From Fictibacillus marinisediminis (GTDB lineage Bacteria > Bacillota > Bacilli > Bacillales > Fictibacillaceae): a stretch of 64,000 nucleotides of DNA. The notes beneath the pieces are model-generated. The model was given only the letters and a program-made list of their open reading frames with translations. It made no database searches and had not been told where the DNA came from. The position numbers were made by a program, and so were the translations under genes. Position 1 is the stretch's first letter. Each line of letters opens with the position of its first letter. This document shows, in pieces, positions 51,700 through 60,490 of the stretch. The stretch spans positions 434,001-498,000 of the forward strand of contig NZ_JAIWJX010000002.1 in the NCBI RefSeq assembly GCF_023149135.1, read 5' to 3'.

Positions 51700-52296
51700 T
51701 TATGATTTTGTGAACATCCTCATCAGCATCTCAACCCTCGGCATTTCATAGCCGTCTAATCCAGGGATGTTTAACGTCATCAATCCTGAAATAACAGTGA
51801 AATAACAAGAAATTAATTCGCCAATGTCGCCTTCTGCCAGTTCCCCGATTTTCTGGCCTTCTTCAAACAGTGGCTTGAGCATCTCAATATACATCTCCAT
51901 CGAGGCGCCTTTAAGGAGATGCTTAGCCTCCTCGGGCACTTCTTCAGAGGTACGTGCCTGATGCATGAGCATAAAGTAAAGCTGGCCTTCTTCATCAAGG
52001 ATTTTTTCGGTCAGCCTCATTAATTTCTCAAGGGGAGAGCCTTGCATATTGTGAACCTGCTCGGTGCCTGACACCGATCCTTGGATGGCCTGCTCGACTA
52101 GCGTGGTGAAGAGCTCATCCTTCGACTTAAAGTATCGGTACATAAGCCCTTGGCTGATGCCGGCCTCGGCGCTGATCATGCTCATTTTTGTCCCGATGAT
52201 TCCCCGGCGCGCAAAGACCTTTAAGGCGGCTGCCATGATCTGTTCTCTTCGCTCATCACGGATTTGACGGAGCTGTTCTTCGTTTAATGGTGGCAA
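51700..52296 (-). CDS. TetR-family regulator
   Basis: About 198 residues. HTH: QIMAAALKVFARRGIIGTKM, then SMISAEAGISQGLMYRYFKSKDEL (N-terminal 50 residues); the helical C-terminal domain includes LYFMLMHQARTSEEVPEEAK. TTG 52296 is preferred (TAGGAGTG 7 nt upstream); a longer frame opens at 52329 without an RBS. It follows the FAD oxidoreductase on the same strand, and a TGAATGAAT-type palindrome in the operon's promoter is its likely target. The 5' part contains a GGTGCCTGACACC palindrome in coding sequence. Confidence 0.9.
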   Translation of the reverse strand: MPPLNEEQLRQIRDERREQIMAAALKVFARRGIIGTKMSMISAEAGISQGLMYRYFKSKDELFTTLVEQAIQGSVSGTEQVHNMQGSPLEKLMRLTEKILDEEGQLYFMLMHQARTSEEVPEEAKHLLKGASMEMYIEMLKPLFEEGQKIGELAEGDIGELISCYFTVISGLMTLNIPGLDGYEMPRVEMLMRMFTKS

Positions 52297-52365
52297 AATA
52301 GATTCACTCCTACGTTGTCTTGTTACCAAAAGTATACCAATTTCAATCTCTAAGCTCTATCGAAT

Positions 52366-53832
52366 TCAGCTGATCGGCTGAAAAACTTCTCCCGAGAAGG
52401 ACGGAAGGATTTCATCCAGGAGTTCCTCTAAAGGCTTTTTGTGTTCTGCGAGAAGTTCATCCAGCCATAAGCGGCCTTCTGGGGACGTTGATAAAACGTC
52501 AGTAACGGTTTGAGGATTTAGGATGGACTGTGGAGGAACTGACAAGGTGTTGACGGCCCAATACATCCCATAAAGCTTCCAATCCTGCTCTTCAGTAGCA
52601 CGTTTGAGATAGAAATCCATGAATTTTTGTCCGAACGCTATTCCTTTTAACGGCTGTGAACCTTCATACTCAACACCCTCCCATTGGAGATCAGCTGTGC
52701 AATTCAGCCACCAGGCAGGGGCAATTACATCCTGGATTTTTTGAAGAACGTTCTGCTCAAAAAGAGGTTTCGGATCTGTTTGCTGTTCTCGGAGCAGCGA
52801 ATGCAGGACCTCAGCTTCCATTGCGGAAACGGTCATGCCTTGGCCAAAAATCGGATCAAAGTTACAGAAGGCATCACCTATAACGAGCAATCCCTCTGGC
52901 CAATGCGCCATCTGTTCGAAATGCTGGCGAAATAGTCCTGGTACACGGTAGCTCCTTGGGTTGGTCATCGGTTCAAGTTTACTGATGATTTCCGTAATGA
53001 GGGGACTTGGCAGCCTTGCGATCTCTTTTGCGTATGCTTCAGGCTCAGTTGGGGGGTAGATTCCGTCGGGACGGTAAAGCAATGTTTCTGCCACATTGTT
53101 TTCAAGAAATGAAAACACGCCATGGAATGTTCCTGTAGATGGATGTCCGGCAATGATAATTGCATCCCATTTTTCTGTAAGATGAAGTAAATGCGAAGGA
53201 AGCTTATATCTGCGGGTGCTGTATCCGATGACCGCTGTCATCCGATCAGGAGCAGGTACCTCGTATCCAAGCTCCTCCAGCCATTTGGGAAGCCTGGAGG
53301 AACGCCCGCTCGTATCTATCACAAAATCGGCATGGATTTCCTTTTCTTCATTCGTTACGCGGTCTCTTCCAAGAATGCCAGTTATGGTCTGATGGTCTGC
53401 CGAGGATAACAAGTGAACAACGTCATGCTTCTGAAGAAACTGTACATTAGTTATGTTCCTCACCCGCTGACGGATCACAAATTCAAGGACAGGCCTGCTG
53501 AACTTAATGTCATTCCGCGGATATTGGGCCACCATTGTGCCGTATTGATTATGCTGATGAACGGTTTTGTTTAGGGAGGAAGGCGCTCCATGAGCCTCTA
53601 AATCCTTTTCATAATCCGGAAAAAAGCGATTGATCACAGCTTTTCCGCGCCCTGTGATCCGGTGGGGATGGAAGGCCTGCGGAGTGCCTGGGCGAAGTTC
53701 GGGCTGATCGGAAAAAGCATCTTTTTCAACAATCACCACCTTGCTGTAAAACTCGGAAAGTACACGTGCAGCTAATAAGCCAGCAATGCCTCCGCCAATC
53801 ACAACGGCAGATTCCCATCTCATCGCCATCAT
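52366..53832 (-). CDS. FAD-dependent monooxygenase/oxidoreductase
   Basis: A 488-residue flavoprotein. The FAD-binding Rossmann motif is AVVIGGGIAGLLAARVLSEF near residue 9, followed by VVIVEKDAF. DTSGRSSRLPKWL and VIGDAFCNFDPIFGQGMTVSAMEAEVL (GD motif) are those of the aromatic-hydroxylase class. It likely oxidises an aromatic or polyketide-like compound, a view supported by the SRPBCC cyclase-type gene just upstream (1 bp gap). The C-terminal 100 residues have no known motif. Confidence 0.88.
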   Translation of the reverse strand: MMAMRWESAVVIGGGIAGLLAARVLSEFYSKVVIVEKDAFSDQPELRPGTPQAFHPHRITGRGKAVINRFFPDYEKDLEAHGAPSSLNKTVHQHNQYGTMVAQYPRNDIKFSRPVLEFVIRQRVRNITNVQFLQKHDVVHLLSSADHQTITGILGRDRVTNEEKEIHADFVIDTSGRSSRLPKWLEELGYEVPAPDRMTAVIGYSTRRYKLPSHLLHLTEKWDAIIIAGHPSTGTFHGVFSFLENNVAETLLYRPDGIYPPTEPEAYAKEIARLPSPLITEIISKLEPMTNPRSYRVPGLFRQHFEQMAHWPEGLLVIGDAFCNFDPIFGQGMTVSAMEAEVLHSLLREQQTDPKPLFEQNVLQKIQDVIAPAWWLNCTADLQWEGVEYEGSQPLKGIAFGQKFMDFYLKRATEEQDWKLYGMYWAVNTLSVPPQSILNPQTVTDVLSTSPEGRLWLDELLAEHKKPLEELLDEILPSFSGEVFQPIS

Positions 53833-54243
53833 TCAGTTCCGCCCTTCCAATACTGTTTTTAAATTGTTCAGATCCTGTTGGCCTGTAGTGATGACCTGGG
53901 AGAATTTATCGTGTGACATCCCGGGCATCTGAAAACCGGTTAAAAATACTTCACAGCCATCGCCGTTCGTGATGACCCGCATCGCATCACAAATTTCAAC
54001 ACCAGGTGCAGGGATGGAACGATGATCCAGCACGCCGAAGGAATTCTTTTGGGCAACCCTAACTTCAGAAATACAGTAAGGGGTTTCCATCATCCAGGCA
54101 TCTCCTTCATCAGCCTTTTGAATCGATTGGCAAAAGGATACCCATTGAGGGAAATTCTCCATGTTGTAAGCATACTCATAAACTTCATGTGCTGGACGGT
54201 TAATAAAAACACTGATCGTTTGGGAAGAAAGGTAAACAGTCAT
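53833..54243 (-). CDS. SRPBCC polyketide cyclase/aromatase-like protein
   Basis: A 136-residue helix-grip protein: TISVFINRPAHEVYEYAYNMENFPQWVSF, the pattern of coenzyme-Q/polyketide-cyclase domains (P-x-E-V-x-x-Y...N-x-P-x-W). The C-terminal helix is HDKFSQVITTGQQDLNNLKTVLE. It may bind the substrate or product of the adjacent FAD monooxygenase. It is the first gene of the operon; GAGAGGA precedes its ATG. Confidence 0.85.
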   Translation of the reverse strand: MTVYLSSQTISVFINRPAHEVYEYAYNMENFPQWVSFCQSIQKADEGDAWMMETPYCISEVRVAQKNSFGVLDHRSIPAPGVEICDAMRVITNGDGCEVFLTGFQMPGMSHDKFSQVITTGQQDLNNLKTVLEGRN

Positions 54244-54268
54244 TTTTAAATGCTCCTCTCAGTTTTGA

Positions 54269-54321
54269 TGAATGAATGATTCATTCACTTTTAAGGTATG
54301 CGGTATATCGGCTCAAGTCAA
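54269..54321 (-). promoter_or_regulatory. promoter and TetR-type operator of the SRPBCC/FAD/TetR operon
   Basis: On the minus strand: TTGACT (54321-54316), 17 nt, TACCTT (54298-54293). TGAATGAAT-G-ATTCATTCA (54269-54287) is a perfect 9-1-9 palindrome directly downstream of the -10. Confidence 0.85.
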
Positions 54322-54352
54322 CCAAAATTTAGAAAAAACTAGTATTTTTTAT

Positions 54353-54366
54353 TTTACATATGTTCA
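54353..54366 (+). promoter_or_regulatory. DeoR-type site upstream of deoR
   Basis: TTTACATATGTTCA fits TTTACAWWTGTTCA, the same motif that occurs twice before deoC. It suggests that deoR is self-regulated. The -10 is unclear (TAAGAT near 54386). Confidence 0.6.
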
Positions 54367-54417
54367 GGACCGGTGAAATTTTGGTAAGATATTAGGGAAG
54401 GATTATGAGAAACGGCG

Positions 54418-55371
54418 GTGGACCCTTTGGAACAAGAAAAGTTAAAGAAGGTCATTGAAGCGGCAAAGCTCTATTATTTGCTGGATTACAATCAGAACCA
54501 AATAGCGGCAGAATTGGGCATTTCGAGACCGACCGTTTCAAGACTGCTTCAGCAGGCTAAGACCGAAGGGATTGTGCAGATCAAAATCATGGATCCCACA
54601 AATGGGATTGAACAGCTGGCCAGTGAGCTTGAAGAAAAATTTAACCTTAAAAAAGCAATTGTCGCTTCCATTCCGCAATATGAGAGTACAAGCATAAAGA
54701 AGGGTCTCGGTGAGAAAGCGGGTGAGTATCTTTATGAAATCGTAAAAGATGGAGACAGGATTGGGGTTACGTGGGGAACCACTTTATATAACGTAGCCTG
54801 CCAGCTGAAGCAAAAGTTCGTCAAGGATGTTAAAGTCGTTCAGTTAAAAGGCGGCATCAGCCACTCCGAAACCAATACGTACCACTCGGAAATCCTCGAT
54901 CTGTTCGGCAAAGCGTTCAACACCGTTCCAACTCATCTGCCGCTTCCAGCGATAGTTGACCACGTTGTCGTCAAGCAGGCGATGGAAGCCGATCGGCATA
55001 TTAAACGAATTTTGGACATGGGGAAAGACGCGAATATCGCGCTGTTCACGATAGGACCTGTGAAGTCGGAATCCCTGTTATTCCAGCTTGGCTATTTTTC
55101 TGAAGAAGATCTGAAGCATATCCATTCAAAGGCTGTAGGTGACATTTGTTCCCGCTTTATTGATGAAGAGGGAGAAATTCTAAACGCCAGCCTCAATGAA
55201 CGGACGCTTGGGATTGATTTAAAAGATTTGAAGCAGAAGGAACATTCCATCCTGGTGGCCGGCGGACAGCAAAAAATCGATGGCATTTATGGTGCGCTAA
55301 AAGGCGGATACGCGAATGTGCTCGTGACCGATCAGTTTACGGCCAGATTTTTGCTGGATAAAGAAGAGTAA
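54418..55371 (+). CDS. deoR: deoxyribonucleoside regulator DeoR (SorC/DeoR family)
   Basis: A 317-residue repressor with an N-terminal HTH (YNQNQIAAELGISRPTVSRLLQQAK) and a sugar-phosphate-binding C-terminal domain (GVTWGTTLYNVACQL, VVQLKGGISHSETN). In B. subtilis DeoR represses the dra-nupC-pdp genes and is released by deoxyribose-5-phosphate. Start GTG 54418 agrees with the length of homologues, although the RBS is weak. It lies upstream of deoC with a terminator in between. Confidence 0.92.
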   Translation: MDPLEQEKLKKVIEAAKLYYLLDYNQNQIAAELGISRPTVSRLLQQAKTEGIVQIKIMDPTNGIEQLASELEEKFNLKKAIVASIPQYESTSIKKGLGEKAGEYLYEIVKDGDRIGVTWGTTLYNVACQLKQKFVKDVKVVQLKGGISHSETNTYHSEILDLFGKAFNTVPTHLPLPAIVDHVVVKQAMEADRHIKRILDMGKDANIALFTIGPVKSESLLFQLGYFSEEDLKHIHSKAVGDICSRFIDEEGEILNASLNERTLGIDLKDLKQKEHSILVAGGQQKIDGIYGALKGGYANVLVTDQFTARFLLDKEE

Positions 55372-55381
55372 AGTCCATAAA

Positions 55382-55408
55382 AGTCCCTTTAACAAGGGCT
55401 TTTTTTGT
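55382..55408 (+). terminator. rho-independent terminator of deoR
   Basis: AGTCCCTT / AAGGGCT stem followed by seven T. Confidence 0.8.
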
Positions 55409-55422
55409 TGGAAAAAAATACT

Positions 55423-55473
55423 TTTACATTTGTTCATTTAATTATTTACAATTGTTCAGTTGCTTGGTATAGT
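55423..55473 (+). promoter_or_regulatory. deoC promoter with two DeoR-type sites
   Basis: TTTACATTTGTTCA (55423-55436) and TTTACAATTGTTCA (55445-55458) are 22 bp apart. The second overlaps the -35 TTTACA (55445-55450), with a 17-nt spacer and -10 TATAGT (55468-55473). Repressor on both sites would block the promoter. Confidence 0.75.
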
Positions 55474-55549
55474 GTTCATGCAAGCAAAAATGCAATAGTA
55501 CGACTGAAAGCGTTTTATTATATTTTCAAAATAGAAAGGAACGACCTGT

Positions 55550-56227
55550 ATGTCAAACACAAAATTGGTTCAAATGATCGATCATACATTATTAAAAGCT
55601 GATGCAACGCAAGAACAAATTCAAGTACTTGCTGAGGAAGCAAAAGAGCACAAATTTGCTTCGGTATGTGTGAATCCGACTTGGGTTAAAGCAGCTGCAG
55701 AAATTCTGAAAGATACTCCTGAAGTAAAGGTATGTACGGTTATTGGTTTCCCGCTTGGAGCATCTACTCCAGAAGTGAAAGCATTTGAAACAACAAATGC
55801 GATTGAAAACGGAGCAGACGAAGTAGATATGGTAATTAACATCGGCGCTCTTAAAAGCAAACAGTTTGACGTTGTAGAAAACGACATCAAAGCAGTTGTT
55901 GAAGCAGCTAAAGGAAAAGCACTAACAAAAGTAATCATCGAAACTTCTTTGCTTACTGACGAAGAAAAAGTAATCGCATGTGAGCTTTCCGTTAAAGCAG
56001 GTGCGGATTATGTAAAAACGTCCACAGGATTCTCTACAGGCGGAGCAACTCCGGAAGATGTGGCACTTATGAGAAAAACAGTTGGACCAGATGTAGGAGT
56101 TAAAGCATCCGGCGGCGTACGCAGCCTTGAAGATGCAGAGAACGTAGTAAAAGCAGGTGCGACTCGTATCGGCGCTAGCTCAGGTGTTGCTATCGCAAAA
56201 GGTCAGACGTCTAATAGCTCTTACTAA
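55550..56227 (+). CDS. deoC: deoxyribose-phosphate aldolase DeoC
   Basis: A 225-residue TIM-barrel class I aldolase: [29 protein letters not shown], then [17 protein letters not shown] and the Schiff-base Lys in [18 protein letters not shown], and [14 protein letters not shown]. It splits deoxyribose-5-phosphate to glyceraldehyde-3-phosphate and acetaldehyde, the final step of deoxynucleoside catabolism and removal of the DeoR inducer. AAAGGAA precedes ATG 55550. A family A repeat is inserted between its stop and cdd. Confidence 0.97.
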   Translation: MSNTKLVQMIDHTLLKADATQEQIQVLAEEAKEHKFASVCVNPTWVKAAAEILKDTPEVKVCTVIGFPLGASTPEVKAFETTNAIENGADEVDMVINIGALKSKQFDVVENDIKAVVEAAKGKALTKVIIETSLLTDEEKVIACELSVKAGADYVKTSTGFSTGGATPEDVALMRKTVGPDVGVKASGGVRSLEDAENVVKAGATRIGASSGVAIAKGQTSNSSY

Positions 56228-56238
56228 TAATTTTAAAA

Positions 56239-56466
56239 GGCTCTTGTTGATTGGAGTGCAAGGTGCGAGACTCCTCGAAAATGCATTTCACATTTTCTTC
56301 GTGCGATATAACGCTGCCGAAGCCTTCCTTGTCCTGCGGGAGAAGCGGGACAGGTGAGAACCGCAGGCGCCTGCGCCGGTAAGGCTCACCGCCCGCCCCG
56401 CGGAAAGCGAGCATCCTGTAACGGAAATGAACCACTAGTAAGACCAACAAAGCTTACAAAAAAACC
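56239..56466 (+). repeat. dispersed repeat, family A copy 4, between deoC and cdd
   Basis: The left arm is shortened: GGCTCTT joins GTTGATTGGAG directly, skipping about 50 bp. The core reads as in 41629-41910 up to GCGAGCATCCTG; the right end is degenerate (CAAAGCTTACAAAAAAACC). It fills the 260-bp gap within the deo operon. Confidence 0.88.
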
Positions 56467-56484
56467 ACTTGAATGGAGATCTGA

Positions 56485-56883
<399 letters not shown>

Positions 56884-56932
56884 TTTCAGTTCTCACACAA
56901 TGATGTGAAAATAACAACTAGGGGAAATTATT

Positions 56933-58114
56933 ATGACATATATCATTGCGATTTTAGGACTTGTTGTTGTGCTTGGTTTAGCACTTCTAGCAAGCAATAA
57001 CCGTAAACAAGTAAATTACAAGCCGATTGCCATTATGATCGTCTTGCAGCTTGTATTGGCCTATGTTCTTTTAAACACCAGATTTGGCTTGGTAGTCATT
57101 AAAGGATTTGCGGGTGTGTTCGAAAAGCTGCTTGAATATGCAGCTGCAGGGGTTAACTTCGTATTTGGCGGAATTGCCAATGACGGACAAATGCCGTTCT
57201 TCATTAATGTTTTGCTTCCTATCGTGTTTATCTCTGTATTGATTGGGATTTTCCAATATATCAAAGTTCTTCCGCTCGTTATGAGAGGAATTGGATTCTT
57301 GCTCAGCAAAGTAAACGGCATGGGCAAGCTGGAATCTTATAATGCGATTGCTTCTGCGATGGTAGGACAATCTGAAGTATTTATTACCGTGAAAAAACAA
57401 TTGGGCCGTATACCGGAGCACCGCTTATATACATTGTGTGCTTCTGCGATGTCTACGGTTTCCATGTCCATCGTCGGTGCTTACATGACGATGATCGAAC
57501 CGAAATATATAGTAACTGCTCTCGTGCTTAACCTTTTCGGCGGTTTCATTATCGCTTCCATCATCAACCCTTATAAAGTTGATGAAAACGAAGATATTCT
57601 TGAAGTTGTGGAAGAAGAGAAACAGTCATTCTTCGAGATGCTTGGCGAATATATTATGGACGGGTTTAAAGTTGCGATTATTGTTGGTGCGATGCTGATT
57701 GGATTTGTTGCCTTGATGGCTGCCATTGACAGCGTGTTCGACTTGATCTTCGGCGTAACCTTCCAGCATGTGCTTGGCTATATCTTTGCACCGATTGCCT
57801 TCATCATGGGTGTTCCTTGGGCTGAAGCGGTTTCTGCCGGTGGAATTATGGCAACAAAATTAGTAACTAACGAATTCGTAGCCATGATTCAGCTTGGCAA
57901 GGTGAAGGACGCAATGAGCCCGCGTACACTGGGTATCATCTCTGTATTCCTTGTATCCTTCGCAAACTTCTCATCCATCGGAATCATTGCCGGAGCGGTA
58001 AAAGGCTTGAGCGAGAAACAAGGAAACGTGGTTGCACGCTTTGGATTGAAGCTTCTTTACGGAGCAACACTTGTCAGCGTACTTTCAGCAATCATCGTAA
58101 GCTTCATCCTGTAA
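56933..58114 (+). CDS. nupC: concentrative nucleoside transporter NupC
   Basis: A 393-residue CNT-family carrier: [59 protein letters not shown] (nucleoside-binding G-Q-S-E), [15 protein letters not shown], and [13 protein letters not shown] with [12 protein letters not shown] near the end. It imports pyrimidine and deoxynucleosides with protons. Together with DeoC and Cdd it forms the uptake-to-catabolism unit under DeoR. AGGGGA precedes ATG 56933. No pdp gene follows, unlike in B. subtilis. Confidence 0.95.
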   Translation: MTYIIAILGLVVVLGLALLASNNRKQVNYKPIAIMIVLQLVLAYVLLNTRFGLVVIKGFAGVFEKLLEYAAAGVNFVFGGIANDGQMPFFINVLLPIVFISVLIGIFQYIKVLPLVMRGIGFLLSKVNGMGKLESYNAIASAMVGQSEVFITVKKQLGRIPEHRLYTLCASAMSTVSMSIVGAYMTMIEPKYIVTALVLNLFGGFIIASIINPYKVDENEDILEVVEEEKQSFFEMLGEYIMDGFKVAIIVGAMLIGFVALMAAIDSVFDLIFGVTFQHVLGYIFAPIAFIMGVPWAEAVSAGGIMATKLVTNEFVAMIQLGKVKDAMSPRTLGIISVFLVSFANFSSIGIIAGAVKGLSEKQGNVVARFGLKLLYGATLVSVLSAIIVSFIL

Positions 58115-58132
58115 TTCAAAACAAAACATAGG

Positions 58133-58182
58133 GCATATCCCTTTCTGCACTAGCGGAGGGGATCTGCTTTTTCTTTTTTAGT
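58133..58182 (+). terminator. rho-independent terminator of nupC
   Basis: GCATATCCCT...AGGGGATCTGC stem followed by TTTTTCTTTTTT. Confidence 0.75.
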
Positions 58183-58196
58183 TTCAATGAAGTAAA

Positions 58197-58379
58197 GTCT
58201 AGCTCCAGCGCCCAGGGCTGAAAACGAATTTCAGTTTTCAGCTTTAGTCCTCGGAGGACGAAAATTAAAAGCTTTTTTTCGTCCTAGGTCGCTTCACTCT
58301 TCCCCCTCAACACATAAATCTTGTTGCAGGTTAAGAGTTCCAGCGCTTTGTGGACTTAAACAGGGCGCTTGCGCTTTAC
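58197..58379 (+). repeat. hairpin-rich dispersed repeat of a second Bacillus type
   Basis: It begins GTCTAGCTCCAGCGCCC and ends GGGCGCTTGCGCTTTAC, known flanks of a Bacillaceae repeat (from memory). Inside are hairpins GCTGAAAAC/GTTTTCAGC, GTCCTC/GAGGAC and GACGAAA/TTTCGTC. No gene is contained. It explains most of the gap 58115-58432. Confidence 0.75.
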
Positions 58380-58401
58380 AATATAAGTGAGGTGAATTTG
58401 T

Positions 58402-58423
58402 CTGTGAGGTTGTTTTCTCACAG
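58402..58423 (+). other. perfect hairpin in the leader of the AmiS-like gene
   Basis: CTGTGAG / CTCACAG with an 8-nt loop, ending 9 nt before ATG 58433. No Shine-Dalgarno sequence is between the hairpin and the start; GTGAGGTGA lies before the hairpin. Confidence 0.6.
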
Positions 58424-58432
58424 CAAAACATT

Positions 58433-59065
58433 ATGGGTGACGTCGGTTTATTTCTTTCAGGAGCAGCCCTGTTCTTAAACAGCTTCATGCTTTTCGGAAA
58501 AGCGGAGGGCAAGAGCGTGGGATATTTCAACTTGTTTGTCGGAGTCCTTCAGGTCGTTATTCCGTTTTATTTGATCGTGATCTCGGATCAGCAGCACTGG
58601 ACCATTTTTAATCTGGCTTCGATCTTTTTGTTCGGGCTGACCTATTTATTTGTAGGAATCACAAATGTAAAAGGTCTTCACGGCAGCGGGCTTGGATATT
58701 ACTCGCTTTGGGTTTCCATCATTGCCGTTATGTATGCTGTTGTGTCTTATATGCAGTTTCATGATCTTGTAAGCAGCCTGACTTGGGTCGAATGGACGTA
58801 TTTATGGTTCCTGTTCTTTCTGTCAGGAGCACTGAATAAAAAAATTGATAACTATATCGGCAAGGTCGCATTCGTTCAATCTTGGCTGACGCTTACGTTT
58901 CCGGCACTCCTGTCTCTAGCTGGAGTATGGAAAACGCAGGCTGTTTCTCAAGCATGGACGTACTTGCTGATCGCATCGTTCGTGTACTTTATCGGTTGTA
59001 CTATACAGCTTATCCTGTCTTCTCAGAAAAAAGAAAAACGGTTGGAAGTACAGGCGGCTTCTTAA
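58433..59065 (+). CDS. AmiS/UreI-family channel
   Basis: A 210-residue membrane protein with six to seven hydrophobic segments. Family marks are VGLFLSGAALFLNSFMLFGK at the N-terminus, YFNLFVGVLQVVIPFYLIV, FGLTYLFVGITNVKGLHGSGLGYYSLWVSI and WFLFFLSGALNKKI. AmiS/UreI proteins are channels for short amides or urea. No amidase or urease gene is near, so the substrate is unclear. The start is placed by the family's usual N-terminus; a normal RBS is missing and a hairpin precedes it. Confidence 0.85.
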   Translation: MGDVGLFLSGAALFLNSFMLFGKAEGKSVGYFNLFVGVLQVVIPFYLIVISDQQHWTIFNLASIFLFGLTYLFVGITNVKGLHGSGLGYYSLWVSIIAVMYAVVSYMQFHDLVSSLTWVEWTYLWFLFFLSGALNKKIDNYIGKVAFVQSWLTLTFPALLSLAGVWKTQAVSQAWTYLLIASFVYFIGCTIQLILSSQKKEKRLEVQAAS

Positions 59066-59069
59066 ATAG

Positions 59070-59109
59070 AAAGAAATTCTCTCGAAGGATCGGGAGGATT
59101 TCTTTTTTC
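59070..59109 (+). terminator. rho-independent terminator of the AmiS-like gene
   Basis: GAAATTCTCTC / GGGAGGATTTC stem followed by TTTTTTC. Confidence 0.8.
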
Positions 59110-59154
59110 GTTGGCGTAGTAATCAATCAACGAATCGAGAGCGGAGGCGGAAGG

Positions 59155-59733
59155 ATGGCAAAAGAAGAGCTGCCGGCAGTATGGTTTGAAAATCATCAAG
59201 CATTGGAAGACTGGCTAGAAGAACATCATGAATCATCTCCAGGCATTCGGCTTCATATTGCGAAAAAGAATTCAGGCAAGGTGACGCCAAGTTATGACGA
59301 GGCTGTGGAAAGCGGATTGTGTTACGGGTGGATTGACAGCCAGAAGGAAAAGTATGATGATCAAACTTGGCTGCAGCGGTTTACGCCGAGAGGGCCAAAA
59401 AGCATATGGTCGAAAGTGAATAAAGACAAAGCTGAAGATCTCATAGCGGCAGGGAAGATGAAGCCTGCCGGGCTCCGGGCTATTGAAAAGGCGAAGGAAA
59501 CCGGCCTCTGGGAAAAAGCTTATGCACCCCAAGGCGATAAGACCCTGCCGGAGGATTTTGAAAAAGAGCTTCAGCAAAGGCCAAACGCGAAAGCCTTTTT
59601 CGAAACCCTGAACAGCCAGAACCGATATGCCATTCTTTTCAGGCTCCAGAATGCAAAGAAACCGGAAACCCGGCTGAAACGGATGAATCTGTTCCTTGAA
59701 ATGCTGGAAAATGGGGAGAAGATTTATCTGTAA
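59155..59733 (+). CDS. YdeI/OmpD-associated family protein
   Basis: A 192-residue cytoplasmic protein of the YdeI/BacT-associated group: LEDWLEEHHESSPGIRLHIAKKNSG, then SYDEAVESGLCYGWIDSQKEKYDDQTWLQRFTPRGPKSIWSKVN, and the C-terminal LENGEKIYL. Family function is unknown, with some members linked to antimicrobial-peptide resistance. GGAGG at 59143-59147 supports ATG 59155 over upstream in-frame starts. RluF follows after 39 bp. Confidence 0.88.
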   Translation: MAKEELPAVWFENHQALEDWLEEHHESSPGIRLHIAKKNSGKVTPSYDEAVESGLCYGWIDSQKEKYDDQTWLQRFTPRGPKSIWSKVNKDKAEDLIAAGKMKPAGLRAIEKAKETGLWEKAYAPQGDKTLPEDFEKELQQRPNAKAFFETLNSQNRYAILFRLQNAKKPETRLKRMNLFLEMLENGEKIYL

Positions 59734-59772
59734 TAAGAGATGGCGGGCATATTAACAGAAAGTGAGCAGACC

Positions 59773-60465
59773 ATGAGAATCAATAAATACATTAGTCAAA
59801 CAGGGGCTATATCCAGACGCGAAACGGACAGGCTTCTGAAAGCGGGAAGGATTACCGTCAATGGAGCAGTATGTGAAGCGGGCCAATTGGTGAGTCCGGA
59901 CGACATCGTGCTGATTGATGGGAAACCTATTGAAATTAAGGTACACTCGATATACATTGCATTGAATAAACCGGCCGGAATCACGTGCACGGCCGCTCCG
60001 CATATTGAAGGAAATATCATAGACTTTGTAAGTTACCATGAACGGATTTTCCCGGTCGGCCGTTTGGACAAGGCTTCAGAGGGTTTAATTTTGATGACGA
60101 ATGACGGGGAACTGGCAAATGCCATCTCCCATTCTGATCGCGGACACGAGAAGGAATACTTAGTAACACTTGATAAGACTTACAGCAAAGAATTTATCGA
60201 AAGTATGAGGAAGGGAGTTCAGATTCCTGAAGCTATGACAAAGCCCTGTGTGGTCAAACCAGTAAGCGATGATGAGTTCCGTATCATTCTTACGCAGGGA
60301 CTGAACCGCCAAATCCGCAGAATGTGCCGGGCGTTTGGCTATACGGTCACGAAGCTCGAACGGATTCGGATCATGAATATTGAACTCGGTGAACTTCCCA
60401 GAGGCGAATGGCGTGAATTAACGGCTGAAGAAGTTGGAACGCTTAAAGGCTTGCTCGGGATGTAA
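59773..60465 (+). CDS. rluF: 23S rRNA pseudouridine synthase RluF-type
   Basis: A 230-residue enzyme with an N-terminal S4 domain (MRINKYISQTGAISRRETDRL, then LKAGRITVNGAVCEAGQLV) and an RsuA/RluF catalytic domain: IYIALNKPAG, FPVGRLDKASEGLILMTNDG (catalytic Asp), LTQGLNRQIRRMCRAFGYTV. It isomerises a uridine of 23S rRNA (U2604 in E. coli numbering). I place the start at ATG 59773, where RluF proteins begin; an ATG at 59740 would add 11 unrelated residues. Confidence 0.92.
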   Translation: MRINKYISQTGAISRRETDRLLKAGRITVNGAVCEAGQLVSPDDIVLIDGKPIEIKVHSIYIALNKPAGITCTAAPHIEGNIIDFVSYHERIFPVGRLDKASEGLILMTNDGELANAISHSDRGHEKEYLVTLDKTYSKEFIESMRKGVQIPEAMTKPCVVKPVSDDEFRIILTQGLNRQIRRMCRAFGYTVTKLERIRIMNIELGELPRGEWRELTAEEVGTLKGLLGM

Positions 60466-60490
60466 CCTGAAACGGAAGGAGAAATACAGG

